In this document: positions 32,110 through 39,771 of the stretch, piece by piece
Layout of the letters: each line of letters begins with the position of its first letter
How positions within the stretch are numbered: the stretch's first letter is position 1
Assembly: GCA_902798545.1 (NCBI GenBank)
Contig: CADBWQ010000015.1
Span: forward strand, 1 to 60,907
DNA from: Oscillospiraceae bacterium
Lineage (GTDB): Bacteria; Bacillota; Clostridia; Oscillospirales; Oscillospiraceae
Direction of reading: 5' to 3'
DNA length: 60,907 bases
Notes under the pieces: model-generated
Told to the model about the DNA's origin: nothing
The model's database searches: none
What the model saw: the letters and a program-made list of their open reading frames with translations, nothing else
Position numbers and translations under genes: made by a program

Positions 32110-33323
32110 AGAATAAGTTTGAAGCAAAATACTATTATCGCGCTGCGTGCGCAATCATCCTGATTGCGGTTGCGGTCAGCATGTTTGCGTATGTCTGGAT
32201 CCCGTTTGTTTCGGATCATAATCAGACTAATCATCTGACAGGCTTTGGTAATATCGGCATGTCTTTAGGCCTTTATGCGATTGTTTATGCTTTTTCTGGT
32301 TATCGTTTTCGGGCTTTCATTATTGGCGACGAGAGGAAGGCCAGCATCATTGCGGCTCAGATTGTGACGCTGATTGTTACGGATATTACCGAGATCTTCA
32401 TCTCTCTGGCTATTCTGGGCGAGTTTCGCTTCTTCTGGATGATTACGTGGAGATACTTCTTGCTTGGGTGTGTGCAGGCCGTGGTAAACGGCTTGATTAC
32501 AGTTTTGATGGTAAGCGGATACCGCAGCATATTTCCACCTTATCAGATCCTTGAGATTCATGGGGATGCGGATAATGGCTTGAGAGAAAAGATGAATGCC
32601 GTCTTCTACAAGTTTCATGTGAAAGACAGCATCCATTATTCCACTGCTGATATTGATAAAAAGATCCGGGATTATGATGCGGTTCTGATCAATGATATTC
32701 CGGCTGTGAACAAAAATGACATCGTCAAGTTCTGTTTTGAACAGGATAAACGTGTTTATATCACGCCTAAGATTTCCGATATTCTTGTCAAATCTTCCTT
32801 GGACGTAAACCTGTTTGATACCCCGGTTTATCTCTGCCGTAATGATGGTATTACAACAGCCGAACTTTTCTGTAAGAGGGCTTTTGACCTGATTGCCAGT
32901 CTTGCTGCTCTGATCATTCTGTCACCGCTCTTTCTGGTCACGGCAATTGCGATTAAGAAAGAGGATGGAGGCCCGGTATTCTTCCGACAGGAGAGATGTA
33001 CTGTTGGGGGGAAGCGTTTCATGATCGTTAAGTTCCGTTCCATGATTGTGAATGCCGAAGCAGATGGCCGCACGCATCCTGCGGGCGAAGATGATGATCG
33101 TATTACCAAGGTAGGTAAAGTGATTCGTGCGGCGAGAATCGATGAGCTTCCTCAGGAAGTATTAAGCTGCCTACGTGATAATCCTAGAATGACCAATGCT
33201 AACTTAATAGAAAAGATCGGGAAGTCTCAGCGAACGATAACTCGTATATTAGCAACCCTAAAAGGAAAAGGCTTAATTGTACGTGTTGGATCGAATAAAG
33301 CGGGATACTGGCAGGTAGTGTAA
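32106..33323 (+). CDS. Truncated exopolysaccharide sugar transferase fused to a winged-helix tail
   Basis: 405 residues. Residues 1-350 are a polyprenyl glycosylphosphotransferase: four to five N-terminal helices, a Rossmann-like CoA-binding-type middle, then the catalytic segment CKRAFDLIASLAALIILSP, FFRQERCTVGGKRFMIVKFRSM and RAARIDELPQ. Family members continue with a WNVLKGDMSLVGPRP-type block of about 40-60 residues; here it is replaced at about nt 33156 by 55 residues of a winged helix (LIEKIGKSQRTITRILATLK, ending RVGSNKAGYWQVV), the usual C-terminus of AlbA/Schlafen-like ATP-binding regulators. A deletion probably joined two genes. Enzyme activity is doubtful because the conserved GPRP region is missing. 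Overlaps the preceding gene by 4 nt. Confidence 0.78.
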   Translation: MKNKFEAKYYYRAACAIILIAVAVSMFAYVWIPFVSDHNQTNHLTGFGNIGMSLGLYAIVYAFSGYRFRAFIIGDERKASIIAAQIVTLIVTDITEIFISLAILGEFRFFWMITWRYFLLGCVQAVVNGLITVLMVSGYRSIFPPYQILEIHGDADNGLREKMNAVFYKFHVKDSIHYSTADIDKKIRDYDAVLINDIPAVNKNDIVKFCFEQDKRVYITPKISDILVKSSLDVNLFDTPVYLCRNDGITTAELFCKRAFDLIASLAALIILSPLFLVTAIAIKKEDGGPVFFRQERCTVGGKRFMIVKFRSMIVNAEADGRTHPAGEDDDRITKVGKVIRAARIDELPQEVLSCLRDNPRMTNANLIEKIGKSQRTITRILATLKGKGLIVRVGSNKAGYWQVV

Positions 33324-33410
33324 AATAATAAAAACCGGCACTTCAAAAAAGCTAAAAAGTGCGCTTTGTCAGATAATATGGCCGATAAACACGTGCGCTT
33401 TATCGGAATT

Positions 33411-33596
33411 TAAACACGCTACAAAATGTATCCCATTGAAGTAAAATCGGGAAAAACGTATTCGCTAAAGTCTTTGATTCGGTTCAAGGAGAAATATAAG
33501 CAAAGGATTGGTGGAGTCTACGTTATTCACCCGAAGAATCTGATTGAGAAAGATGACATCCTATGTATTCCTCCGTATATGACGATGTGCCTATAG
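33411..33596 (+). pseudogene. C-terminal remnant of a DUF4143 ATPase
   Basis: An open stretch ending with TAG at 33594-33596 reads MYPIEVKSGKTYSLKSLIRF from 33426, then GGVYVIHPKNLIEKDD and PPYMTMCL. This matches the C-terminal nuclease-like end of DUF4143 ATPases (IEVKSGK, YVIH, P-x-YM). The ATPase part is absent; an in-frame stop lies at 33411. Between 33324 and 33410 there is only AT-rich sequence with an inverted CCGATAAA/TTTATCGG. Confidence 0.7.
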
Positions 33597-33623
33597 TACT
33601 CTTCTTCTTCGAAAAGTTCTAAG

Positions 33624-33655
33624 TGAAAAAAATGCGGAATGCCGCAAAAATTTCA
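33624..33655. repeat. Nested palindrome, copy 1
   Basis: TGAAA-n4-TGCGG-n4-CCGCA-n4-TTTCA, perfectly symmetric in both arms, 28 nt after the DUF4143 remnant and just upstream of a promoter. Confidence 0.85.
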
Positions 33656-33665
33656 GATATATGGC

Positions 33666-33695
33666 TTGCTATGCTCACAAGTCCGGTGGTATAAT
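33666..33695 (+). promoter_or_regulatory. Promoter of the DUF4143 ATPase gene, framed by palindromes
   Basis: TTGCTA (33666-33671), 18-bp spacer, TATAAT (33690-33695). Palindrome copy 1 ends 10 bp upstream of the -35 box and copy 2 covers about +1 to +31. Confidence 0.65.
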
Positions 33696-33702
33696 AACCT
33701 CG

Positions 33703-33733
33703 TGAAAAAATTGCGGATGCCGCAAAAATTTCA
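33703..33733. repeat. Nested palindrome, copy 2
   Basis: TGAAA-n4-TGCGG-n3-CCGCA-n4-TTTCA, ending at the base before the ribosome site of the ATPase gene; it would form a hairpin in the 5' leader as well as an operator in DNA. Confidence 0.85.
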
Positions 33734-33747
33734 TGGAGGTTATTTCG

Positions 33748-35049
33748 ATGCAGTATGCCAGAAAGCAATATATGGATCAGCTGATCCGCAAAAGGGACAA
33801 TGGACGTATCAAAGTCATTACGGGTCTCAGACGGAGCGGAAAGTCCTACCTCCTGTTTACTCTTTACCGTCAGTACCTCCTGGATAACGGTGTCGGAGAA
33901 GATCAGATCGTAGGACTTGCTCTGGACGAGATCGATAATGCAAAATATCGCAACCCTTTTGAACTGAACAAGGTCGTGAAGGAGCGGATGCCGGATAAGA
34001 ATAAACGCTATTACGTGTTTATCGATGAAATCCAGTTTGTAGACGAGATCCGGAATCCATATGTGGATAATCCGAATGAGAAGATCACCTTTATCGATGT
34101 GGTGCTTGGGCTCATGAAGATTCCGAATGCCGATATCTATGTAACGGGAAGCAACTCAAAGATGCTTTCCTCAGATATCCTCACGCAGTTCCGTGACCGG
34201 GGTGATGAGATTCGTGTCAATCCGCTGTCCTTTGCGGAAGTCTTTGAGCATTATGAAGGAGATAAGCGTGGAGCATGGCGTGACTACTACACCTACGGCG
34301 GTATGCCTTTGGTTTGGGCAATGGAGTCCCATGAGGAGAGAAGCCGCTATCTGCGGGACCTTTTCAACCGTACTTATATAAAGGACGTCCTGGAGCGCCA
34401 TCAGGTGAATAATGATGCAGAGGTCCTGGAAATTCTTCTGAATGTGCTGGCCTCGGGTATAGGTTCTCTGACCAATCCGAGCAGGCTGTCGAACACGTTC
34501 GCAAGTGAACGACAAATCCGGATTGCGCCGGATACGATAGACAAATACATCGGATTTTTTATGGAGGCGTTTCTGATTCAGAAAGCAGAGCGGTACGATG
34601 TGAAGGGACGGAAGTACATCAAGACACCTGTCAAGTACTATTATTCCGATCCCGGCTTACGAAATGCAAGGCTCGGATTCAGACAGTTGGAAGAAACGCA
34701 TCTGATGGAGAATGTCCTGTACAACGATCTTATTCGCAGAGGCTTCGATGTGGATGTCGGTGTGATTGAGCAGAATACGAGGGATGAAGCAGGAAAGAAG
34801 ATCCGCAGGCAACTGGAAGTTGATTTTGTGGTTAACAGAGGCGATGAACGGTATTATATTCAATCTGCGCTGTCTGTCGATGATCCTGAAAAGAAGGAAC
34901 AGGAGATTGCCTCGCTGATCAGAATACCTGATTCCTTCAGGAAAATCGTAGTTGTCAAAGACTATGTGAAACCATGGCGGGATGAAAACGGCATTCAGTA
35001 CGTTGGCATCGAGGATTTCCTTCTGGATGAAAGCCTTATTTCCGGATAA
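33748..35049 (+). CDS. AAA_14/DUF4143 ATPase
   Basis: 433 residues. N-terminal STAND-like AAA domain with Walker A GLRRSGKS (26-33), Walker B YVFIDEIQ (about 89-96), sensor VTGSNSKMLS; then a winged helix and the C-terminal DUF4143 domain (FFMEAFLIQKAERYDVKGRK, PVKYYYSDPGLRNA, RQLEVDFVVNRG). In many relatives the last domain keeps an E-x-K nuclease-like motif; here the equivalent strand reads YYIQSALS, so that motif is lost. GGAGG at 33735-33739 sets the start at ATG 33748 rather than 33733. Function unknown; this family is abundant and variably present in gut bacteria and often sits in accessory loci. Flanked by palindrome copies 2 and 3. Confidence 0.85.
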   Translation: MQYARKQYMDQLIRKRDNGRIKVITGLRRSGKSYLLFTLYRQYLLDNGVGEDQIVGLALDEIDNAKYRNPFELNKVVKERMPDKNKRYYVFIDEIQFVDEIRNPYVDNPNEKITFIDVVLGLMKIPNADIYVTGSNSKMLSSDILTQFRDRGDEIRVNPLSFAEVFEHYEGDKRGAWRDYYTYGGMPLVWAMESHEERSRYLRDLFNRTYIKDVLERHQVNNDAEVLEILLNVLASGIGSLTNPSRLSNTFASERQIRIAPDTIDKYIGFFMEAFLIQKAERYDVKGRKYIKTPVKYYYSDPGLRNARLGFRQLEETHLMENVLYNDLIRRGFDVDVGVIEQNTRDEAGKKIRRQLEVDFVVNRGDERYYIQSALSVDDPEKKEQEIASLIRIPDSFRKIVVVKDYVKPWRDENGIQYVGIEDFLLDESLISG

Positions 35050-35059
35050 TGGATGCCCG

Positions 35060-35089
35060 TGAAAAAATGCGGATTGCCGCAAAAAATCA
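35060..35089. repeat. Nested palindrome, copy 3 (degenerate outer arm)
   Basis: TGAAA-n3-TGCGG-n4-CCGCA followed by AAAAATCA: the inner palindrome is intact and the outer right arm has decayed. It begins 11 nt after the DUF4143 gene. Confidence 0.8.
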
Positions 35090-35113
35090 GCGCTCTGAAA
35101 AATGCTCAGAGAC

Positions 35114-35142
35114 TTGACAAAGGCGACTGGACAGATTACAAT
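35114..35142 (+). promoter_or_regulatory. Sigma-A promoter of the second ATPase gene
   Basis: TTGACA (35114-35119), 17-bp spacer, TACAAT (35137-35142). Confidence 0.78.
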
Positions 35143-35204
35143 GTTGCCAAACTGAATAAAAGTTCAGAGAAAAATTATTCAGAAACAAAAAGAGGTGAGA
35201 ACCT

Positions 35205-36575
35205 GTGTTTATAGGACGGGAAAAAGAGCTGCAAGCCCTTTCGGCCGAGCTGTCTGCAGGGAAGAAAAAAACTGCTGTTCTGATATATGGAAAACGCAGA
35301 GTCGGAAAATCAACGTTAATCAATGAGGCCGCCAAGGTGTTTGATGGTATTGTTGTCAACCATCTGTGCGTGACGAGCACCTTTGAAGGAAATCTGGAAC
35401 TCCTTTACAGGAATGTGTCAGAGGGCCTGTCTCTCCCAAATATTCGTTTCGATTCTTTGTTTGCGATGATGGATTACCTGGGGACGTTGGACAAGAGAAT
35501 TCTGCTGATCATTGATGAGTATCCCTATCTGAAGCAGACAAAAAAGAAGAATGAAGTCGACTCTTATATGCAGGCGGTCATCGACAGGCTTCCCGGGAAT
35601 GTGAAGCTGATTCTCTGCGGTTCCTACATTACGATTATGAAGGAATTACTGGCAGAAGATAATCCGTTGTTCGGCAGATTCTCCCTGATCCAGCATATCC
35701 ACGATTTTGATTATTACGATGCCGCACAATTCTACCCTGACCTGCCGGTACGTGAGAAAGCTGCCTTCTATGGTGTGTTTGGAGGATGCCCTTATGTCCT
35801 TGAGAATCTTGAAACGGACAAGTCCGTAAAAGACAATATCATTCGTCTGCTTCTGCCCGAAACGGGACTTATCAGGTCGCACATCGAAAACGTTATGTTG
35901 AAGGAGATTCAAAAATCCTTTGATGCCAGGATATTGGAGTCCCTTGGAAACGGGAAGAAGAAATATACGGAGATAAGGGATCAGCTGGGAGGCAGTGAGA
36001 CAGGGCTTTTGGATAAACAGCTGAAGATTCTTCTGGACATGGAGACAATACAGAAGACCGAGCCGATCAACCGACGGAATGACAGGAAAAAGCAGTTTTA
36101 TGAAATCACGGATAACCTGATGCGTTTCTACTTCTCGTTTATCTTCGGAACCGCCGGTACCATTGCAAGGATAGGGGAAGAGCAATACTATGATCGGAAC
36201 ATCGAGAAGACTCTTGAGCAGTTCATCAGCAGAAGATTTGAAGGAATCGCTCTGCAGTACTTCCACAGGATGGCGGTTCGAGGAAAGATCCCGGATATCG
36301 AGGATTTCGGCTCCTATTGGTATGATGACCCGGTAAATAAAACAAACGGAGAATTCGATTGTGTTATCAGGCGTACCGGCAATCTGTACGACTTCTATGA
36401 ATGCAAATTCTTCGACAGGCCAATGACACTTAAGGAGTGTGAGCAGGAAAAGGATCAGCTCCAGAAGCTGCAGGGAATTGAAGTGACCAGAACAGGCTTT
36501 GTGTGTGCAGGGGGCTTCGATTTTGAAAGCAAAAGCGAATTTATTCTGATTGACGGGGAAGCCCTGTATCAGTGA
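35205..36575 (+). CDS. ATPase_2/DUF234-type ATP-binding protein
   Basis: 456 residues: archaeal-ATPase-like NTPase with Walker A GKRRVGKS (29-36), Walker B LLIIDEY (about 100-106), sensor ILCGSYITIM, a winged-helix segment (GNGKKKYTEIRDQLGGSETGL, split by a loop), and a C-terminal DUF234 domain with a PD-(D/E)xK-like core (GEFDCVIRR then YDFYECKFF, giving D...E-x-K). Start is GTG 35205 after AGAGGTGAG. The domain plan (STAND-like ATPase plus nuclease-like end) parallels the upstream DUF4143 protein. A defence or mobile-element role has been suspected for such families but is not shown here. Confidence 0.82.
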   Translation: MFIGREKELQALSAELSAGKKKTAVLIYGKRRVGKSTLINEAAKVFDGIVVNHLCVTSTFEGNLELLYRNVSEGLSLPNIRFDSLFAMMDYLGTLDKRILLIIDEYPYLKQTKKKNEVDSYMQAVIDRLPGNVKLILCGSYITIMKELLAEDNPLFGRFSLIQHIHDFDYYDAAQFYPDLPVREKAAFYGVFGGCPYVLENLETDKSVKDNIIRLLLPETGLIRSHIENVMLKEIQKSFDARILESLGNGKKKYTEIRDQLGGSETGLLDKQLKILLDMETIQKTEPINRRNDRKKQFYEITDNLMRFYFSFIFGTAGTIARIGEEQYYDRNIEKTLEQFISRRFEGIALQYFHRMAVRGKIPDIEDFGSYWYDDPVNKTNGEFDCVIRRTGNLYDFYECKFFDRPMTLKECEQEKDQLQKLQGIEVTRTGFVCAGGFDFESKSEFILIDGEALYQ

Positions 36576-36726
36576 TTTGAGGCTCGGAATGAACGCGATC
36601 CATCCGGGAGCCAGAATACAGGCAGTCCGAATCTTAAACCTCTTCTTGCAACCGGAAAACTCAGCATGACTATCCCCGATAAACCAAATAGCAAAAACCA
36701 AAAATATGTTGCGATCACGTAGCACA

Positions 36727-36775
36727 CAGCCCCCTGAGCGGCTTTCCAAATCCCGGATAGCGGCTGAGGGGGCTG
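36727..36775 (+). terminator. Terminator-like inverted repeat after the ATPase gene
   Basis: 17-nt arms (36727-36743/36759-36775) with two mismatches around a 15-nt loop. There is no strong T-run. The stretch 36576-36834 otherwise shows no convincing gene. Confidence 0.55.
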
Positions 36776-36834
36776 CTTCAATAAAATTCTGCAGTTAACC
36801 AGATTTGCAGAAAACCATTGAAATGGAGGTCGGC

Positions 36835-36960
36835 ATGAACACAATCCACCACATCGCCATCATATGCTCTGATAAAGAAGAAGCACTTCTATCAGAACTT
36901 TTTTCTTGACTTTCCAGGGAAAATGATTTATCAAAAATTTGCGGTGAGTATTGGGCAAAT
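36835..36960 (+). pseudogene. Frameshifted remnant of a VOC/glyoxalase-family protein
   Basis: Preceded by GGAGG, an ATG at 36835 reads MNTIHHIAIICSD, the classical start of small VOC (glyoxalase-like) proteins. A frameshift follows: the expected continuation KKKHFYQNFFLDFPGKM appears in another frame across 36877-36925, after which similarity ends. Only about 40 of the usual 125 residues remain. Confidence 0.55.
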
Positions 36961-36961
36961 G

Positions 36962-36989
36962 TTGACTTCGGTCAAAAAATGAGTATACT
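36962..36989 (+). promoter_or_regulatory. Promoter of araC-GH39 with palindrome over the -35 box
   Basis: TTGACT (36962-36967), 16-bp spacer, TATACT (36984-36989). TTGAC-ttcg-GTCAA (36962-36975) covers the -35 element and is a candidate operator. Confidence 0.6.
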
Positions 36990-37069
36990 TTTCTCTGAGA
37001 TCTGTTTCCCGATCATAAATCACTTAGTGCTGTTGAGCGGGGACTGAGATTCCGGATGGAGGCTGCAAT

Positions 37070-39589
37070 ATGAAAAGCAATATGAAAGCCAAGTTTGAGC
37101 TGGTGGAATACAACACAGGTTCCCTGTATGTTGCAAGGCGGGTAAAAAAGATTTCAAGTGAGCTCCACTGGCACAGAGAAATTGAAATTGTGTATGTGAT
37201 TCACGGTTCACTGGATGTGAGGGTCGATAAAAAAGAGTTTTCTGCCAAAGACAGGCAGATGGTGCTGATCAATGCCAATCAGATCCACTCTATCAACGAT
37301 GACAGCAATGTTGAAGGGGATTTTTTCCTTCTGCAGATTAACGAGCAGCTGCTGAAAAACCTGAGGCAGGATTCCAAACAATTCAGACTGACGACCCTGA
37401 TAGACCGGGAGGATGAGGAGGTTTCTCCTGAAGCAGCAGAAGAAGTGTTTTCCGATATGGACAAAATTGTGGAAGAAGCGGAAAACAATTCAGACCCGAC
37501 GAAAGTGAATACGTTATCCCTCCTGCTGCTTTCAGCGCTGATAAAGAACTTCGGGACAGTTCAGTCTGAACTTGTTATGAACAACAACGATAATCAGTAT
37601 TATATGGTGAAGAAGATTATCGACTATATCAGCAACAATTATGCCAGCCAAGATTTAAATCAGGCAGATGCGGCGAAAAAGCTCGGGCTAAGCGCCGGGT
37701 ATCTTTCCCGTCTGTTTTCTGCTTATACAAATACTTCGTTTGTACACTATCTGAATACATACCGCATTGACAATATCTGCTATGAACTTCTGAGCACGAA
37801 AGATACAGTTACTGAGATATATCTGCGCAACGGCTTCTCAAACGGGAAAACTTTTAACCGCGTTTTTAAAGCAATAACGGGGGTAAGCCCGAGAGAGTAC
37901 AGGTCTGATCTTTCCAAGAGCAGAAGTATAAAAATTAACACTGACCGCACAACTTCAACGTCAGTCGGTTCCTATGTCAATTATGCAGACACCAGCAACA
38001 GGGATACAAGCAGCCTGCAGAAGGATTTTCTTGTCAGTGACACCGGAATAAAGCATTCTCAGGAAGCAATGCACCATATAACCAGAAGCATCAGCGCAAG
38101 TATTCTTTCTCCGACATCACAGTTAAAAAAACCTGCACAGAAACTTCTTTGTACAGGCAGGGCATTTGATATTCTGCTTGCTCCGTGGAGAGAGCAGTTT
38201 GAGATGTGCCTGGCAGAGATGAGATTTGATTATCTGCGTTTCCACGGTTTGTTTAATGATGAGATGGGGATTATATACAGGAAGGGCCAGTACAGCGATT
38301 ATAATTTTTATTATGTTGATAAGGCAATAGCCTATCTGCTGGAACACGGCGTCCGACCTTATATTGAGCTCTCTTTTATGCCCTCGACACTGGCAAGCAA
38401 GCCGGATACCGTTTTTGTTTACCGTGCCAATATTTCCATGCCCAGGGAAATCGAAGAGTGGGAAAAACTTCTGGATGCATTTATACAGCATGTTATCCGC
38501 AGGTTCGGCAGGGAGGAAGTGACTCACTGGTATTTCGAGGTCTGGAATGAACCGGATATTGACGAGTTCTGGGCAAACACATATGAAGAATATCTGCTGC
38601 TTTACCGGGTGAGTTATAAAGCACTAAAAAAGGCCGATATGCGGCTGAAGGTTGGCGGCCCTGCATCTTCGAGCGTTATGTTTCAGAAGAAAACAAAGTT
38701 TTTTGAGTTCCTGGATTATTGCAAAGAACACAGGATTTATCCTGACTTTGTCTCTCTGCATCCGTATCCTGCCATCTTTATGAAAGACGACAATAACTAT
38801 GAAGAGCTTCAGAAGGTATGCGATGTAGAATACACAAGGAAGAATATGACATGGGTAAACGGAGTGATGAAAGAACGGGGCCTTTCCAATATTCCTGTTC
38901 ATATGAATGAATGGAATTCCAGCCCGAGATTTGATGATTATACACACGATACGGCCTATATGGCAACCTATGTAATCAGCACGGTCCTCAGCTGCAGCAA
39001 TTTGTGTGATGTGTTAGGATGGTGGACATTATCTGACCTGTTTGATGAGGGAGGAGTTGTTTATAAAGAATTCGGAGGAGGATTCGGCTTACTAAACAGA
39101 GATGGTTTAAAGAAGCCTGCCTACTGGGGCATGTGGGCTTTAAACAAACTGTGTGACAGTGTTATTGAAGAAGGAGAAGACTATATCATCACCAGAGATG
39201 AAAAGCATATTGCAGTTCTGATCTGGAATTATGCTTTTTTTAAAGATAAATTCGCTGAAGGAGACAGATCCGGATTAAGCTACTATAACCGCTATGATAT
39301 TTTTGATGAAGTACCCGCAAAGAAAGTACAGCTGACGCTGACAGGTTTTCATTCCAGCACACTTGTGATTAATAAATACAGCTTCAGCCGACGCCACGGA
39401 AGCATTTATGATTTCTGGATAAACTCCGGCGCGATGGAATATCTGAACAGCGAGCAGCTGAAGATGCTGAAGGAAAACAATCATCTGCGCACAGCGAGCT
39501 TTGTGAAATCAAATATTGAGGAATTGATCCTGGAGGAAGAGATCAGACAATTCGGCTTTGCGTTGTATGATATAACATTTTTGGAGTGA
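37070..39589 (+). CDS. AraC-family regulator fused to a GH39 beta-xylosidase-like domain
   Basis: 839 residues. N-terminal cupin sensor (about 1-110: ELHWHREIEIVYVIHGSLDV), AraC/XylS double helix-turn-helix (about 180-285: NQADAAKKLGLSAGYLSRLF, NGFSNGKTFNRVFKAITGVS), and a C-terminal GH39 barrel plus beta-domain (about 340-839) with acid/base Glu494 in WNEPD and nucleophile Glu614 in MNEWNSS. There is no signal peptide, so the whole protein is cytoplasmic; the catalytic residues are kept. It probably senses xylo-oligosaccharides and controls the following GH43/ABC genes. GGAGG lies 7 nt before ATG 37070. Confidence 0.87.
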   Translation: MKSNMKAKFELVEYNTGSLYVARRVKKISSELHWHREIEIVYVIHGSLDVRVDKKEFSAKDRQMVLINANQIHSINDDSNVEGDFFLLQINEQLLKNLRQDSKQFRLTTLIDREDEEVSPEAAEEVFSDMDKIVEEAENNSDPTKVNTLSLLLLSALIKNFGTVQSELVMNNNDNQYYMVKKIIDYISNNYASQDLNQADAAKKLGLSAGYLSRLFSAYTNTSFVHYLNTYRIDNICYELLSTKDTVTEIYLRNGFSNGKTFNRVFKAITGVSPREYRSDLSKSRSIKINTDRTTSTSVGSYVNYADTSNRDTSSLQKDFLVSDTGIKHSQEAMHHITRSISASILSPTSQLKKPAQKLLCTGRAFDILLAPWREQFEMCLAEMRFDYLRFHGLFNDEMGIIYRKGQYSDYNFYYVDKAIAYLLEHGVRPYIELSFMPSTLASKPDTVFVYRANISMPREIEEWEKLLDAFIQHVIRRFGREEVTHWYFEVWNEPDIDEFWANTYEEYLLLYRVSYKALKKADMRLKVGGPASSSVMFQKKTKFFEFLDYCKEHRIYPDFVSLHPYPAIFMKDDNNYEELQKVCDVEYTRKNMTWVNGVMKERGLSNIPVHMNEWNSSPRFDDYTHDTAYMATYVISTVLSCSNLCDVLGWWTLSDLFDEGGVVYKEFGGGFGLLNRDGLKKPAYWGMWALNKLCDSVIEEGEDYIITRDEKHIAVLIWNYAFFKDKFAEGDRSGLSYYNRYDIFDEVPAKKVQLTLTGFHSSTLVINKYSFSRRHGSIYDFWINSGAMEYLNSEQLKMLKENNHLRTASFVKSNIEELILEEEIRQFGFALYDITFLE

Positions 39590-39692
39590 TTTTTGTTTGC
39601 TTCATCTCACATGCACCTGACAAAATGACGAAGAATTATAAAAATTTAAGGTATAATAATCTAATAATAATAATTTAATAAAAATATGAGAT

Positions 39693-39735
39693 AAAGAAGT
39701 CATCTTTTGACTAGACAAAAGATGACTTCTTTTAT
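39693..39735 (+). terminator. Strong hairpin between araC-GH39 and GH43
   Basis: 17-bp perfect stem (39693-39709/39716-39732) with a 6-nt loop; a TATAAT at 39652-39657 upstream suggests it may also act as a leader attenuator for the GH43 gene. Confidence 0.7.
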
Positions 39736-39771
39736 ATACTGAATTCAACTACAGCGGGGAGAGTGTGACAA

